Assembly (NCBI GenBank): GCA_015488775.1
Contig: WFNF01000015.1
Span: 1-41,037, forward strand
Length of the DNA stretch: 41,037 nt
Origin: Helicobacteraceae bacterium
Lineage (GTDB): Bacteria > Campylobacterota > Campylobacteria > Campylobacterales > Sulfurimonadaceae
Direction: 5' to 3'
This document shows positions 15,422 to 27,976 of the stretch, in pieces. Each line of letters starts with the position of its first letter. The first letter of the stretch is position 1. A program made the position numbers and the translations under genes. The notes below the pieces were generated by a model that saw nothing but the letters and a program-made list of their open reading frames with translations, ran no database searches and was not told where the DNA came from.

Positions 15422-16303
15422 ATGATATTAGCTAAAAAAGCACCAATATGGTTTTTACTTACTACATCAACTAGAGATATGGTCTTTACTATGGTTTTTA
15501 CACTTACTTTGTTTTTGATTCATCTTGAGTATTCATTTTTTACTATACCTATCTCTATCTCTGCATTACTTGGTACTGCTATGGCTCTAATATTGTCTTT
15601 TAGGTTGGCACAATCATACGATAGATGGTGGGAAGCTAGAATTATATGGGGTTCTATAGTTAATGACTCAAGAACATTGACTATGCAAGTTTTAAACTTT
15701 TCATCTGATGAAGAAACTATAAAAGCTAAAGAGATAGCTAAACTACAAATTGCGTGGGTAAACTCTTTATCAACAAAACTTAGAAATCAAAAGCTTGATC
15801 AAAAGCTTTTGAAAAAGTACCTATCAGAAGATAGCTATAATGAGATTTCTAAAAAATCAAATCCAGTTTTACAACTTAGTAATATAATTTCATCAAAGGC
15901 TGATCAACTAAGTAGTTTAAGTGAATACAAAAAAATGCAAATTGATGATACCTTAGTACGCTTAGTAGCCTCTATGGGTGCAAGCGAAAGGATAAAAAAC
16001 ACTGTTTTTCCAAGTGAATATCCTTTATATCTACACTTAAGTATATATATGTTTTTAGCTTTTATGAGTGTATCTTTAGCAAACCTAGGTCACCATTGGG
16101 AGATATTTTTTATTTTACTTATTGCTGCACCATTTTTTCTTTTAGAAAAAGCAGCAGAACATCTACAAGACCCTTTTGAAGATAGACCAACAGATGTACC
16201 TATTAGCTCAATCTCAAGAACAATAGAGATAAATATTTTAGAACTTTTAGACGAAAAAGATATACCTCAACCATTGCAGAATAAAGGTTTTTATATAGAT
16301 TAG
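15422..16303 (+). CDS. Bestrophin-family ion channel
   Basis: 293 residues. Seen: two hydrophobic segments at about 22-60, followed by the bestrophin signature ILSFRLAQSYDRWWEARIIWG, a helical cytoplasmic middle, and two more transmembrane segments near 205-240 followed by LEKAAEHLQDPFEDRPTDVP. This matches the bacterial bestrophin/UPF0187 family, which forms pentameric channels (monovalent cation-selective in the characterised bacterial member, anion in animals). Ion selectivity here cannot be read. It stands alone between the RhuM pseudogene and pglE. Confidence 0.88.
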   Translation: MILAKKAPIWFLLTTSTRDMVFTMVFTLTLFLIHLEYSFFTIPISISALLGTAMALILSFRLAQSYDRWWEARIIWGSIVNDSRTLTMQVLNFSSDEETIKAKEIAKLQIAWVNSLSTKLRNQKLDQKLLKKYLSEDSYNEISKKSNPVLQLSNIISSKADQLSSLSEYKKMQIDDTLVRLVASMGASERIKNTVFPSEYPLYLHLSIYMFLAFMSVSLANLGHHWEIFFILLIAAPFFLLEKAAEHLQDPFEDRPTDVPISSISRTIEINILELLDEKDIPQPLQNKGFYID

Positions 16304-16316
16304 ATACTCTATAAGA

Positions 16317-16322
16317 TATAAT
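16317..16322 (+). promoter_or_regulatory. -10 box before pglE
   Basis: TATAAT at 16317-16322, 26 nt before ATG 16348. No convincing -35. Confidence 0.4.
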
Positions 16323-16341
16323 ACACAAAAATATAAAGTAA

Positions 16342-19207
<2,866 letters not shown>

Positions 19208-19223
19208 TAAAAAAGGGAAAATG

Positions 19224-19883
19224 ATGATAAAAATAATTGTATTTCTGTTAATGGGACTAAATCTAATTGCAGATGTAAGTGTTAAAAGTGAAGAAAGTAC
19301 TGAGTATTACAAAAAGAACAAGGTTGCCCTTGTTACTGAGTTAAGTACTTTTATAGTAAATTTTAAAGATGAAGAGATAATCATACTTGATCATAAAAAA
19401 AGAGTATATACAACGGCTATGATAGAGACTTTTATAGATTTACTCCATTCTCAGATAAGTGAGATGGATGATAAGAAAAAAAAGATGGATAAAGTTTTAG
19501 ATAGTGCAACTTTTATTGAAAATGATAGAGTTTCTGGATACGCTTGTAAAATTTTTGTTGCTACCTTAGAAAATGGAGATAAATTAGAGTCTTGTATCTC
19601 TATGGATCTTCAAAAAAAGATTAGTTCAACTTTAGGTAGAGTTTCTGCAAAGCTTCTTGAAGGGGAGTTAAAAGCATTTAAAGAAGATTCTGGATATGTA
19701 AAATTTGATAAAGTTTACAAAGGTTACCCTTTATACACTACCTTAACTAAGGGTGAAGATGAAAAAGTTTTAAATAAAGTTTTAAAAATTGAAACAAAAA
19801 ATATTTCACAAAGTAAGTTTGCAATTCCTGATTTTTATAAAAAAATATCTTTGAGTGAGTACATGGAAAATGCAGGGTTATAA
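19224..19883 (+). CDS. Uncharacterised exported protein
   Basis: 219 residues. Short N-terminal signal peptide (MIKIIVFLLMGLNLIADVSV), then a soluble domain with FIVNFKDEEIIILDHKKRVY and a repeated pattern of Lys-rich helices. Two ATGs are adjacent; the second (19224) has GGGA at a usable 5-nt distance. One cysteine pair (GYACKIFV and LESCISM) may form a disulfide in the periplasm. The 'measure and colour of a cofactor-free lipoprotein-like domain' resembles DUF4412-type periplasmic proteins, but I would not assign it. It follows pglF by 16 nt and overlaps the next gene. Confidence 0.6.
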   Translation: MIKIIVFLLMGLNLIADVSVKSEESTEYYKKNKVALVTELSTFIVNFKDEEIIILDHKKRVYTTAMIETFIDLLHSQISEMDDKKKKMDKVLDSATFIENDRVSGYACKIFVATLENGDKLESCISMDLQKKISSTLGRVSAKLLEGELKAFKEDSGYVKFDKVYKGYPLYTTLTKGEDEKVLNKVLKIETKNISQSKFAIPDFYKKISLSEYMENAGL

Positions 19884-20301
19884 AGAGTGGTTTAACGAGT
19901 TTGGTGAAAAGCAAAAAGCTATAGTCAACAAACTTATAGGTAAAAATTTTACCCAAGATGAGATTATTGATTATTTTGATTTTGAATCTATGTGTGTAAA
20001 TGAAGTAGATTTTTGTGTATTGTATAAAGATCATAAAAAGTGTCACGATATAAAAGAGTTAAACTGTTATATGTGTGCTTGTGATAATTTTAGATTTGAT
20101 GAAAATGGGATTAAAAATCAAGGTTCATACAAGATAATGAGCGAGTGCAATATAGGCAATGGCGAGAATTTTGGTGCAAAAAATGTTGTTCATCAAGATT
20201 GTTCATCTTGCAGTGTTCCACACCATAAATCTTATGTTAAAAAGAGATTTTCTTATGATTGGTTTGAGATAATGAAAGATGTGGATGTCACAAAAGATTA
20301 A
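19870..20301 (+). CDS. Cysteine-rich small protein of unknown function
   Basis: 143 residues from ATG 19870 (the frame also allows GTG 19855). It is rich in Cys and His: FCVLYKDHKKCHD, LNCYMCACDNFRF, SECNIGN, VVHQDCSSCSVPHHKSYVKK. The clusters CYMCAC and CSSC plus CH/HH pairs suggest metal or Fe-S binding. No signal peptide. Its start overlaps the exported protein upstream and its end overlaps mobA, so it is part of one transcription unit leading into molybdenum cofactor genes. I recognise no named family. Confidence 0.55.
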   Translation: MQGYKEWFNEFGEKQKAIVNKLIGKNFTQDEIIDYFDFESMCVNEVDFCVLYKDHKKCHDIKELNCYMCACDNFRFDENGIKNQGSYKIMSECNIGNGENFGAKNVVHQDCSSCSVPHHKSYVKKRFSYDWFEIMKDVDVTKD

Positions 20302-20857
20302 AACACCTTGTGTTATATTTGCAGGTGGTAAGAGTAGTAGAATGGGTGAAGATAAAGCTCTTTTACCTTTTGGTACTTCTGCTACACTAACCCAGCATCT
20401 TTTAGAAAAAATGGAAGATATTTTTGAGTGTGTATATATCTCAACTAAAGATAGAAAAAAGTTTAATTTTGAAGCGAAGTTCATACTAGATAAATCTGAT
20501 GTTTTTGCTCCAACTTCTGGATTTGTAGAATCCTTTAAAATTTTGAAATGTGATTTTTTTGCTATAAGTGTTGATTCCCCTTTTGTAAGTAAAAAAATCA
20601 TTGAAAAAATCATATTATCTGATCATAAAGATTTAGACGCGGTTGTAGCAAAAGCAGATAATAAAATACACCCAATGATAGCTTTATATAAAATATCTTT
20701 ACAGCATGAGTTTGAAAAGATGTTAAAAGATGATAATCATAAGTTAGGATTTTTACTAAAAAACTCGAAAACAAAATATATAGAATTTCAAAATAATAAT
20801 GAGTTTTTAAATCTAAACAATCAAGATGACTATAGGTTAGCCCTTTCTTTGTTATAA
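20285..20857 (+). CDS. mobA: Molybdenum cofactor guanylyltransferase
   Basis: Attaches GMP to molybdopterin to form the MGD cofactor of DMSO-reductase-family enzymes such as Nap nitrate reductase or formate dehydrogenase. 190 residues. Seen: the nucleotide-binding signature [20 protein letters not shown], then [11 protein letters not shown] (Mg-binding Asp) and the late MIALYK block. Two ATGs are possible, 20279 and 20285; the latter has a better-placed AAAG. Either start overlaps the preceding gene. moaC follows 25 nt later, so molybdenum cofactor genes are grouped. Confidence 0.93.
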   Translation: MSQKIKTPCVIFAGGKSSRMGEDKALLPFGTSATLTQHLLEKMEDIFECVYISTKDRKKFNFEAKFILDKSDVFAPTSGFVESFKILKCDFFAISVDSPFVSKKIIEKIILSDHKDLDAVVAKADNKIHPMIALYKISLQHEFEKMLKDDNHKLGFLLKNSKTKYIEFQNNNEFLNLNNQDDYRLALSLL

Positions 20858-20882
20858 TAATATAAAAATTGATGAGAATAAT

Positions 20883-21353
20883 ATGAATTTAACACATTTA
20901 GATGAAAAAGATAGACCAAAAATGGTTGATGTAAGTGATAAAAACGAAACAACTAGAGAGGCAGTTGCTAGTGGGATTATAGAGATGTCACAAGAGGCGT
21001 ATGACGCTGTTATAAATGAGAGTGCTAAAAAAGGTCCTGTAATACAAACGGCAGTTATTGCTGCGATTATGGGCGTTAAAAAGACAAGTGATCTTATCCC
21101 TATGTGTCATCCTTTAAATCTTAGTGGAATTAACTGTGATATAGAGGAGTTAGATACTCTACCAGGTTTTAAACTTAGTGTTAAAGCTAAGTTAAAAGGG
21201 CAAACTGGGGTTGAGATGGAGGCATTAACAGGTGTTAGTGTTGGTTTACTAACCATCTACGATATGTTAAAAGCTATAGATAAGGGTATGGTGATTAAAA
21301 ACGTACAACTTGAAAAAAAATCAGGAGGTAAAAGTGGAGACTTTAAAAGATAA
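20883..21353 (+). CDS. moaC: Cyclic pyranopterin monophosphate synthase
   Basis: Acts with MoaA to convert GTP to cyclic pyranopterin monophosphate. 156 residues. Family signatures: [19 protein letters not shown] at the N-terminus, [36 protein letters not shown] and [11 protein letters not shown]. All are intact and the length is normal. Its C-terminus overlaps the DUF493 gene by 20 nt. Confidence 0.96.
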   Translation: MNLTHLDEKDRPKMVDVSDKNETTREAVASGIIEMSQEAYDAVINESAKKGPVIQTAVIAAIMGVKKTSDLIPMCHPLNLSGINCDIEELDTLPGFKLSVKAKLKGQTGVEMEALTGVSVGLLTIYDMLKAIDKGMVIKNVQLEKKSGGKSGDFKR

Positions 21354-21597
21354 AAAAGTAGTTATTGAGTACCCAACGTCTTGGCAATATAAGTTAGTTG
21401 GGCTTACTAAGACACAACTTCAAAATGCAGTTAAAGAGGTTATTTTAGAGCGTGAACACACTATTAAAGAGTCTAAAAAAAGCTCATCTGGAAAGTATGT
21501 TTCAATGAACTTAGATTTAGTGATACAAAATGAAGATGAAAGACTTTTTATATTTGATGCTTTAAAACAGCATGCACATATAAAATTTGTTTTATAA
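21334..21597 (+). CDS. DUF493 (YbeD-like) protein
   Basis: 87 residues beginning at GTG 21334, with AGGAGG 5 nt upstream, inside the end of moaC. Pattern [20 protein letters not shown], then [37 protein letters not shown] is the small alpha/beta DUF493 fold (ACT-like). Function is unknown; the family is sometimes found next to lipoate or cofactor genes. Confidence 0.8.
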   Translation: METLKDKKVVIEYPTSWQYKLVGLTKTQLQNAVKEVILEREHTIKESKKSSSGKYVSMNLDLVIQNEDERLFIFDALKQHAHIKFVL

Positions 21598-21615
21598 AAT
21601 AATAAAGGTTAAAAA

Positions 21616-22668
21616 ATGGATTTAGAAAAATTTGAAAGAGATTTAAAAGCAAAATATAGAAGAACTAGATCAGCAGAACTATCAAAAAGAGTTCACTCTC
21701 TAGTTGAACATATAGAAAATGAGTGGAAAGTAAAACCTGAAAATCTTACTTTACATGAGTTAAAGATATTGTCTCAAACAGTTCTTGAAACTGAAACAGA
21801 AGAATTAGATGTTAATGTTGAAGATTTATTAGCTCAAAAAGAGAGAATTGAGCGTGAGTTAGAGAGAAAATCAGCAGAACTTCAAAAAGTAAAATATGAG
21901 ATATTTGATGATATTGAAAAAGCTTTTGAAGATACTTCTAAAGCTACAATATCTAAAATACATCAGATTAAACTACAATCTATTGATCTTTTTGATTTAC
22001 TTGAAGAGATGGTTGAGTCTGCAATCTTAACTGCTATTGAAAAAGATAAAGATATTGAAGAGTCTTTATTTGAAGTTACTAAAGAGATTACATACGAAAC
22101 TATAGAGGAGGGCTCTTTTAATACTATTAGAATTAGAAAAATCATTAGTACTATTTTTAACGAAGCTATTAAAGTTGCAGAAGCTGCACCAAATCGTGCT
22201 GAGGGTATCTTAAAAGGAACTCTTAAAGGTATTCGTTCTGCTCTAATTAGAAGCATTGAGAACTTTAAAAAAGAGCTTCAGTTTATGCCAGAAGAGTCTA
22301 AATCAATTTTAGTAGATGATTATGATACTTTAAGAGATGAAATTTTTTCAACTGATAATTTATTTAAGCAAGTTATAAAGGGTTCAGCAAATAAAAGTGA
22401 TGAATCAACTAAAAAAATAATTAAAAAAGCTCTTAAAGATATTGAGTATGATATGGATGAGTTAGTACATATATCTAAAGAGACAATTGATGTTATGAAG
22501 TCTCACTTCTCAACACTTAAAGATAGCGCATATAAACGTGGTTCTAAGGTTCTAAGTAGTGATAGTGCTAAAGAGGCTAAGAAGATGGGACAAGAGGCTT
22601 TTGGTATAGCTAAAAGTGCTATGAACAATGCTATAAAATCTGCAAAAGATGTTATAGAAAAAAAATAA
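21616..22668 (+). CDS. Long helical coiled-coil protein
   Basis: 350 residues, almost entirely helical and charged, from ATG 21616 with AAAGG upstream. Segment 80-100 (ERIERELERKSAELQKVKYE) is a coiled coil. The middle has LEEMVESAILTAIEKDKDIEE and AAPNRAEGILKGTLKGIRSA; the tail carries alanine/serine amphipathic helices (KKMGQEAFGIAKSAMNNAI). No signal peptide or transmembrane helix. Similar 'DUF6781-like' proteins occur in Campylobacterota, though that link is from memory. The amphipathic tail could touch membranes, an inference only. Confidence 0.6.
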   Translation: MDLEKFERDLKAKYRRTRSAELSKRVHSLVEHIENEWKVKPENLTLHELKILSQTVLETETEELDVNVEDLLAQKERIERELERKSAELQKVKYEIFDDIEKAFEDTSKATISKIHQIKLQSIDLFDLLEEMVESAILTAIEKDKDIEESLFEVTKEITYETIEEGSFNTIRIRKIISTIFNEAIKVAEAAPNRAEGILKGTLKGIRSALIRSIENFKKELQFMPEESKSILVDDYDTLRDEIFSTDNLFKQVIKGSANKSDESTKKIIKKALKDIEYDMDELVHISKETIDVMKSHFSTLKDSAYKRGSKVLSSDSAKEAKKMGQEAFGIAKSAMNNAIKSAKDVIEKK

Positions 22669-22689
22669 TCTCCATCAACACCTCTTCCA

Positions 22690-22843
22690 TCGCTCCCACG
22701 TTTGACGTGGTTGTGCTTACTACACTATAATTTACATAACAATCAGATAAATTTTAAATAAAAAAGTTTAGGGTAAATTGGGTGAGGTCTATAGTTTTTG
22801 TAGTTTGTGCTTTTGTATAAATCCCCACGTGAAACGTGGGAAC
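22690..22843. repeat. REP-like pair (REPIN) between the coiled-coil gene and petC
   Basis: CCCACG-TTTGA-CGTGG (22695-22710) and CCCACG-TGAAA-CGTGGG (22824-22840), about 115 nt apart. The second is preceded by TTTTTGTAGTTTGTG, shared with the unit at 11446. The stretch lies between two convergent genes and contains no ORF. Confidence 0.75.
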
Positions 22844-22859
22844 TAAAATAGCTAACTAC

Positions 22860-23720
22860 CTAGTGTAAATCTTTCCAAATTTCACGTTTCCATGCTATCG
22901 CAAGACCTGACATTAGAACAAAAAATAGAATAACCCAAATACCTAATGCATTTCGCTCATCTTTTTTTCTATCACCTGTCTCTTCCATAAATGCTATAAC
23001 ATCCTCTTGAGTCTCTTGTGTTAAACCAACACGTGGCATTGCTGTACCTTTTAGAAGGTTCTGAGGATCATTAATAAAACTATGTAGGTAATGTTCACCA
23101 CGAGATTTTATATATTGTGAAAGGTCTGGTGGAGTTGAACCAAAGTGTGAAGTTGCAACTTTACCTGGTGTCTTAGCACTTATACCTGCATAAGCCATAC
23201 TATGACATCTACCACAAGCATTTTCAAAACTCTCTTTATGAGTTAACTCTTTAGCTTTTATAGACTCAAAGTAAGCTACTATGTCCATAATCTCTTTAGG
23301 TGTCATCCAATTGTATGAAGGCATTGGAAATGGTTTAGTTTCTGAATATTTGTGTTCTAGGTGCATAGCTTTAGCAGGATTTGCTATAAAGTTTGCAAGG
23401 TAGTTTTTATTGTAAAGATTACCTGCAGTACTTAAATCTGGTGGTACTACACCATAAGATGCAGCATTTGTTGCATCATCCATTAAAGGCATATGCCCTT
23501 GTGATTCTATTGAGTGACAAGCTACACAGTTTGCCTCTACAAGTGTTTTACCATTTTGTGCATCACCTTTTAAAGATGAATCAATATCTTTCAAATCCTT
23601 AAAATTAAAATCTGCTTCTACTGGTTCAGGGTGCATAATATGGTGTGCATAAGGTTCAATTCCATAGTAAGTAAAACCAACTATTGCAAATAAAACAACT
23701 AGTATTTTAAACTCTCTCAT
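22860..23720 (-). CDS. petC: Di-heme cytochrome c1 subunit of the bc1 complex
   Basis: 286 residues. N-terminal hydrophobic anchor (residues 5-21), heme motif CVACH at 65-69, second heme motif CGRCH at 169-173, and a C-terminal transmembrane helix (WVILFFVLMSGLAIAW). Campylobacterota bc1 complexes carry a di-heme cytochrome c in place of classical c1, and this matches. PDLS blocks and methionines (PMPSYNWM, AMPRVG) are likely distal ligands. It overlaps petB by 4 nt (ATGA) and is last of petABC. Confidence 0.93.
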   Translation of the reverse strand: MREFKILVVLFAIVGFTYYGIEPYAHHIMHPEPVEADFNFKDLKDIDSSLKGDAQNGKTLVEANCVACHSIESQGHMPLMDDATNAASYGVVPPDLSTAGNLYNKNYLANFIANPAKAMHLEHKYSETKPFPMPSYNWMTPKEIMDIVAYFESIKAKELTHKESFENACGRCHSMAYAGISAKTPGKVATSHFGSTPPDLSQYIKSRGEHYLHSFINDPQNLLKGTAMPRVGLTQETQEDVIAFMEETGDRKKDERNALGIWVILFFVLMSGLAIAWKREIWKDLH

Positions 23721-24970
23721 TGCTTACCTCCCGCTTTTTTTGCTTCCATATTTGTTATAAATGGAAGTGATATAAATAGAATTAAAAAAGATGCTGAGGC
23801 AAAGAAACCAACCCAAGCATTTGAACCTGTTGGTGGTAATTTTCCAAAGATAGTTAATATAACTAAATCAAGCATTAATAACCAAAACCAAATTTTAAAA
23901 TAAGGTCTTCTATTTGCTGGTGCAACTGTTGGACTTCTATCTAACCATGGCATAACTAAGAAGATACCATTTGCAAAAGCAAAAGCCATTAAACCAAGAT
24001 CTTTACCGCTAATTCCTGCTATGCTAAAAAACCAACCACGTAAAACTTCATATGACCATAAAAAGTACCATTCAGGATAGATATGTTCAGGTGTTTTAAG
24101 TCCATTTGCTTTGTCAAAGTTTATTGGATCCATTGCAAAATTGTAATGGTAAAAAACTAGATAAAAGAAAAATATCATAAAGATGTTGATAACCATAATA
24201 TCTTTACTCAAAAATCCTGGCCAAAAGTTTATAACCTTAGATTCTTTTTTATTACCATCTAAAAATTTCTTAGATTCAACCTCATAATCAAAAAAGTCAC
24301 CCTCTTGGTTATTAACATGAGGAAATCTTAAAGTATAAAAGTGAAATACTATAGCCCCTAAAATTCCTAATGGAAGTAGTAATACATGTAACATAAAGAA
24401 ACGAGTTAATGTAGCATCTGAAACATAAAAGTTACCACGAATCCATACAACTAAATCTCCACCAATAAAAGGAATACCACCAAAGATTTCAGTAATAACA
24501 TAAGCTGCCCAGTAAGACATTTGACCCCATGGAAGCATGTATCCAGAGAAACCTTCTGCTGAAAAAGTCATAAAGATTATCATACCAGATATCCAAATCA
24601 TCTCACGACCTTTTTTATAAGAACCGTAGTAAATACCTGTAAACATATGAATGTATATAACTAAGAAGACTATAGAAGCTCCAACTGCGTGGATATGTCT
24701 AAATAACCATCCATAACCAACCTCTTGCATAATTGTGTAGTTAACACTGTCAAACGCTAGATTTACATCAGGTTTGTAGTACATAAGTAAAAATATACCA
24801 GATATAAGTAAGATACCAAAAAGTGTAGCTAAAAGTGCACCCATTGCCCATAAAAAGTTAATATCTTTTGGAATCCAGTATTCACTCATCATAGTTTTCC
24901 AAAACGCTTTTGTATTTAAACGTTGATCAAACCATTCACCAAGATTTTCTGCTTTATTAAATTCTGCCAT
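23717..24970 (-). CDS. petB: Cytochrome b of the bc1 complex
   Basis: Quinol-oxidising membrane subunit with two b hemes. 417 residues, so N- and C-terminal parts are in one chain. Seen: heme-ligand helices WLFRHIHAVGASIVFL and RFFMLHVLLLPLGILGA, FSAEGFSGYMLPWGQMSYW (Qo site), and PEWYFLWSYEVLRGW (PEWY motif). At least eight transmembrane segments. AAAGG lies 7 nt before the ATG. Sits between petA and petC. Confidence 0.96.
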   Translation of the reverse strand: MAEFNKAENLGEWFDQRLNTKAFWKTMMSEYWIPKDINFLWAMGALLATLFGILLISGIFLLMYYKPDVNLAFDSVNYTIMQEVGYGWLFRHIHAVGASIVFLVIYIHMFTGIYYGSYKKGREMIWISGMIIFMTFSAEGFSGYMLPWGQMSYWAAYVITEIFGGIPFIGGDLVVWIRGNFYVSDATLTRFFMLHVLLLPLGILGAIVFHFYTLRFPHVNNQEGDFFDYEVESKKFLDGNKKESKVINFWPGFLSKDIMVINIFMIFFFYLVFYHYNFAMDPINFDKANGLKTPEHIYPEWYFLWSYEVLRGWFFSIAGISGKDLGLMAFAFANGIFLVMPWLDRSPTVAPANRRPYFKIWFWLLMLDLVILTIFGKLPPTGSNAWVGFFASASFLILFISLPFITNMEAKKAGGKQ

Positions 24971-24973
24971 AAT

Positions 24974-25474
24974 TTAAGCCTTTGCCATTAGTTCTTTGTA
25001 CGCTGCACCATCTTTTCCAAGAGTAAGTGTAGTACCATCTAAATCAAAAGGTGGAATATCTAAAGGACGAGGTGGTGGTCCAAAAGTTTGAACACCTGCA
25101 TCAGTGTATTTTCCACCGTGACATGCACATTTGAAATCTTTTTTATCTTCTCTGTAGGCTGGAATACAACCTAAGTGTGTACATAAACCAATCATCACTG
25201 AAAAATAGTTATCTCCTATTTTTACATTACGACCCTCTGTTGGTTTCATATCTGCACTGTATTTTAGAACAAATATAGGTTTACCACGCCAAACAACAAT
25301 GTTTAGTTTGTTCTCTTCCATATTTGATACATCTACAACAGTAAAACCTGCTGCCATTACTGATGGTAGGGGATCCCACGTTTTTTTCATAGCTACAAGT
25401 GATGCTACAGCACCAACTCCAGCTACAGCGCCAAAAGCTTTTCCGACAAAGCCACGTCTGCTTTCATTAATCAT
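24974..25474 (-). CDS. petA: Rieske iron-sulfur subunit of the bc1 complex
   Basis: 166 residues. A SRRGFVGKAFGA twin-arginine signal/anchor at the N-terminus, then the 2Fe-2S domain: CTHLGC (Cys98, His100, Cys103) and CACHG (Cys116, Cys118, His119), giving two Cys and two His ligands plus the disulfide pair. GPPPRPLDIPP is the conserved Pro loop. AAGG lies 6 nt before ATG 25474. First gene of petABC; the operon passes electrons from menaquinol to cytochrome c and probably to the cbb3 oxidase whose assembly factor CcoG is in this window. Confidence 0.96.
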   Translation of the reverse strand: MINESRRGFVGKAFGAVAGVGAVASLVAMKKTWDPLPSVMAAGFTVVDVSNMEENKLNIVVWRGKPIFVLKYSADMKPTEGRNVKIGDNYFSVMIGLCTHLGCIPAYREDKKDFKCACHGGKYTDAGVQTFGPPPRPLDIPPFDLDGTTLTLGKDGAAYKELMAKA

Positions 25475-25577
25475 ATCTCGCCTTAGGATAAAATTTATAT
25501 TGAAACTAAAGTTTTTAAGTCTAATTTCAACATAACAATATTAGTGCCATAATATAAAATTAATGTTTAAGATGAGT

Positions 25578-26438
25578 TTAAACCAATATAGAATTAATAA
25601 AAGATATTATTTTTTGGTGATTTTGAGGTAATTTGTGATAATTATGGGATTTAGATTTTTCTATAGCCTCTTCCAATACCTTTTTATCATAAGATGTAAG
25701 AACAGGTATATTTAAATCTTTAAACAGTTTTATAAAATCTTTGGGATAATCTTCTCTTTGTATATATATAACCTTTGTTCCAGAAGCAAGTGCATCTAGT
25801 ATGGCTTGAGGAGATGAACTTACTAAGGTTTCGTATGATGTAACAAAATCTTCATACTCTTCACTCTCTTTAAGTACTTTAAAATGTTTTGAAAGTTTAT
25901 CTTCATAGTCTAAAAACCAATAAAAACCAAGTAGTAAATCAAAATCAAACTTAGCTAATGATGGAGCTATCTTTAGTAAATCCTCCTCATAATCATCATC
26001 ACCAAAAAAGAATCCAAGTTTGGAAGTTTTTTCATACTTTTTAAAGTAACGAGGATCAACTATAATCTCATTTAAAACTTTATCATCTTTTATATATGGG
26101 TTTATTAGATACTCTTTTTCACGTAAAGTATCATCTACTTTATCAGAGACTCTTACAAAGCTTGAAAAAAACTTTTGCATATCATCAAGCATAAACTCAT
26201 TGAACTCATCACTATCAAAAATTAGTTTATCACCATGATGGGCAACTTGAGGTATATTTCTTACAACATCAAGACCGATGTTTTTTTTAATATTATAATC
26301 TTTTAATAGACTAGCCACTCTAAAATCACTAGTTAAAAGTATAAGCTCTTGATCAAGATAAGGTAAAATTGCAGCAGCTCTTCTAAATCTGTCCAGCCCA
26401 ATTCTATGGCCTGTGTGTGCGTAATAATAATATTTCAA
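25578..26438 (-). CDS. GT-B-like glycosyltransferase-type protein, unassigned
   Basis: 286 residues from TTG 26438 with AGGAA upstream. N-terminus KYYYYAHTGHRIGLDRFRRA, then LILLTSDFRVASLL and a C-terminal SSSPQAILDALASGTKVIYI ... FKDLNIPVLTSYD. The Gly/His-rich start and the late 'S.QA.LDALASGTK.I' nucleotide-sugar-binding pattern resemble PseG/MurG-like GT-B proteins, but both halves are short. No transmembrane segment. Substrate unknown. It may belong with surface glycan synthesis, though it is separated from pglEF. Confidence 0.45.
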   Translation of the reverse strand: MKYYYYAHTGHRIGLDRFRRAAAILPYLDQELILLTSDFRVASLLKDYNIKKNIGLDVVRNIPQVAHHGDKLIFDSDEFNEFMLDDMQKFFSSFVRVSDKVDDTLREKEYLINPYIKDDKVLNEIIVDPRYFKKYEKTSKLGFFFGDDDYEEDLLKIAPSLAKFDFDLLLGFYWFLDYEDKLSKHFKVLKESEEYEDFVTSYETLVSSSPQAILDALASGTKVIYIQREDYPKDFIKLFKDLNIPVLTSYDKKVLEEAIEKSKSHNYHKLPQNHQKIISFINSILV

Positions 26439-26514
26439 TATATATTCCTAAAAAAAATTAATAACATTTTAGCTTAATATTTTTAAGAGATATATTTAAG
26501 AGTAATTATTGGAG

Positions 26515-27855
26515 TTAGCCTAAAGTTATAGTAAAAATAGCACCATCATTTTCATTTTTAACATGAACTTTTCCATTAAGGTTTTCTGTTATAACTTTAT
26601 ATGTCAAATCTAAGCCCAAACCTGTCCCACCATTTTTTTCTTTTGTTGTAAAGTAGGCTTCAAAAATTTTGTCTATTATCTTTTCTGGTATGCCACCTGC
26701 GTTATCTTTAAATGTAAGGATTATCTTGTTGTTTTTCTCTTCAAGATTGATGTGTAGATATGGATTTTCAATATTATTTATAACAAGTGCATCTTTTGCA
26801 TTATTTGCAATGTTCATAATTGCATGTATAAACTCTGCATTTTTACCCACAATTTTAGCATTTTTATAGTTGTTTATATATTTAAGTTCTATGTTTTCTT
26901 TATAAAAACTTGACTCTATTAGTGATAACATCATTGTGATAGAGTTATCTATAAAAAACTCTTTATCTTTTGCATTTGGAGATGAAAATTTTAAAAAATC
27001 ATTCATGGTTTCTTGCATTAGATTTGTTTGTTTTAAGATATCTTTTATAGCTTCATAGGGATCAACACTATCATCCTCAAGCACTTTAGATAGTTCAACA
27101 TCTGCTGCTATAACATTTATACGGTTTAGTGGTTGTTTCCATTGGTGAGAGATGTTTGCTATCATCTCACCTAAAGATTCCATTTTTGACTTTTGAGTTA
27201 TGTGTTGCTCTTGTCTTATAAGTATGACTGATCTTCTATCTATCTCATCATCTTGATGCTCTGCTAAGTCACTTAACATTCTGTTTTTACCCCTAAGAGT
27301 AACTACAAAAGCATCTTGTATATCACTTAAAAGTTTTACAAACAGAGTCTCAACTACTAAAGAGATACTAAGAAAAATTAGGTACTCTTTTTGGTAAGGA
27401 ATCTGTATGAAATCTGCAAATAGAAAAAATATAAATATAGTAGAGAGTAAAAAATAAACCCATTTTATACCTGTTTGAGTTTGAAGTAAAAAGATTGAAA
27501 AAAGTGGAAGTAGGGCAAACCAAACAAAACCACTATTTGCTATGCCACCCTCAAACAATGCTGGAAGTAAAATAAGATAGATAACAGATATTGAGAGGTG
27601 GGAAACTATGTTAAGATTTTTAAGATTTTTTCTAAGAAGTATGATACCTATAGTTCCAACAATAACTACAAAAGCACTTGCAATTGGGTAAATCACCATC
27701 CCTTTGTTTATGTTGTCTGGAATAAGCAAGAGGTTGATTAAAACACTTAGATAAAGTATGAAGTTGATAATACGAACTTTTTTATACTCTAAAGTGTCTG
27801 CTTTAAGGTTTAAGTTTGAACTTAAGATATTGTTATATAACTTTTTGATTGACAT
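26515..27855 (-). CDS. Membrane sensor histidine kinase (orphan)
   Basis: 446 residues. About six hydrophobic segments lie in residues 28-185 with little periplasmic loop, then a linker and the kinase: H box LGEMIANISHQWKQPLNRI, N box IMNIANNAKDALVIN, and G boxes TFKDNAGGIPEKI and NGGTGLGLDLTYKVI. HQWKQPLN is typical of the HisKA-type kinases abundant in Campylobacterota. No response regulator is adjacent on either side, so the partner is elsewhere. The signal is unknown; the membrane domain suggests sensing within or at the membrane. No strong ribosome site at ATG 27855. Confidence 0.9.
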   Translation of the reverse strand: MSIKKLYNNILSSNLNLKADTLEYKKVRIINFILYLSVLINLLLIPDNINKGMVIYPIASAFVVIVGTIGIILLRKNLKNLNIVSHLSISVIYLILLPALFEGGIANSGFVWFALLPLFSIFLLQTQTGIKWVYFLLSTIFIFFLFADFIQIPYQKEYLIFLSISLVVETLFVKLLSDIQDAFVVTLRGKNRMLSDLAEHQDDEIDRRSVILIRQEQHITQKSKMESLGEMIANISHQWKQPLNRINVIAADVELSKVLEDDSVDPYEAIKDILKQTNLMQETMNDFLKFSSPNAKDKEFFIDNSITMMLSLIESSFYKENIELKYINNYKNAKIVGKNAEFIHAIMNIANNAKDALVINNIENPYLHINLEEKNNKIILTFKDNAGGIPEKIIDKIFEAYFTTKEKNGGTGLGLDLTYKVITENLNGKVHVKNENDGAIFTITLG

Positions 27856-27976
27856 AAAAGATTTTAGTATAAGTAAACTTAATTTTTACTCATAAATTAT
27901 TTCTATAAAAATTGATACTCATTAATATATATGCTAAAATTATTACATAATATTTTATACATAAGGAGTTTACTGT

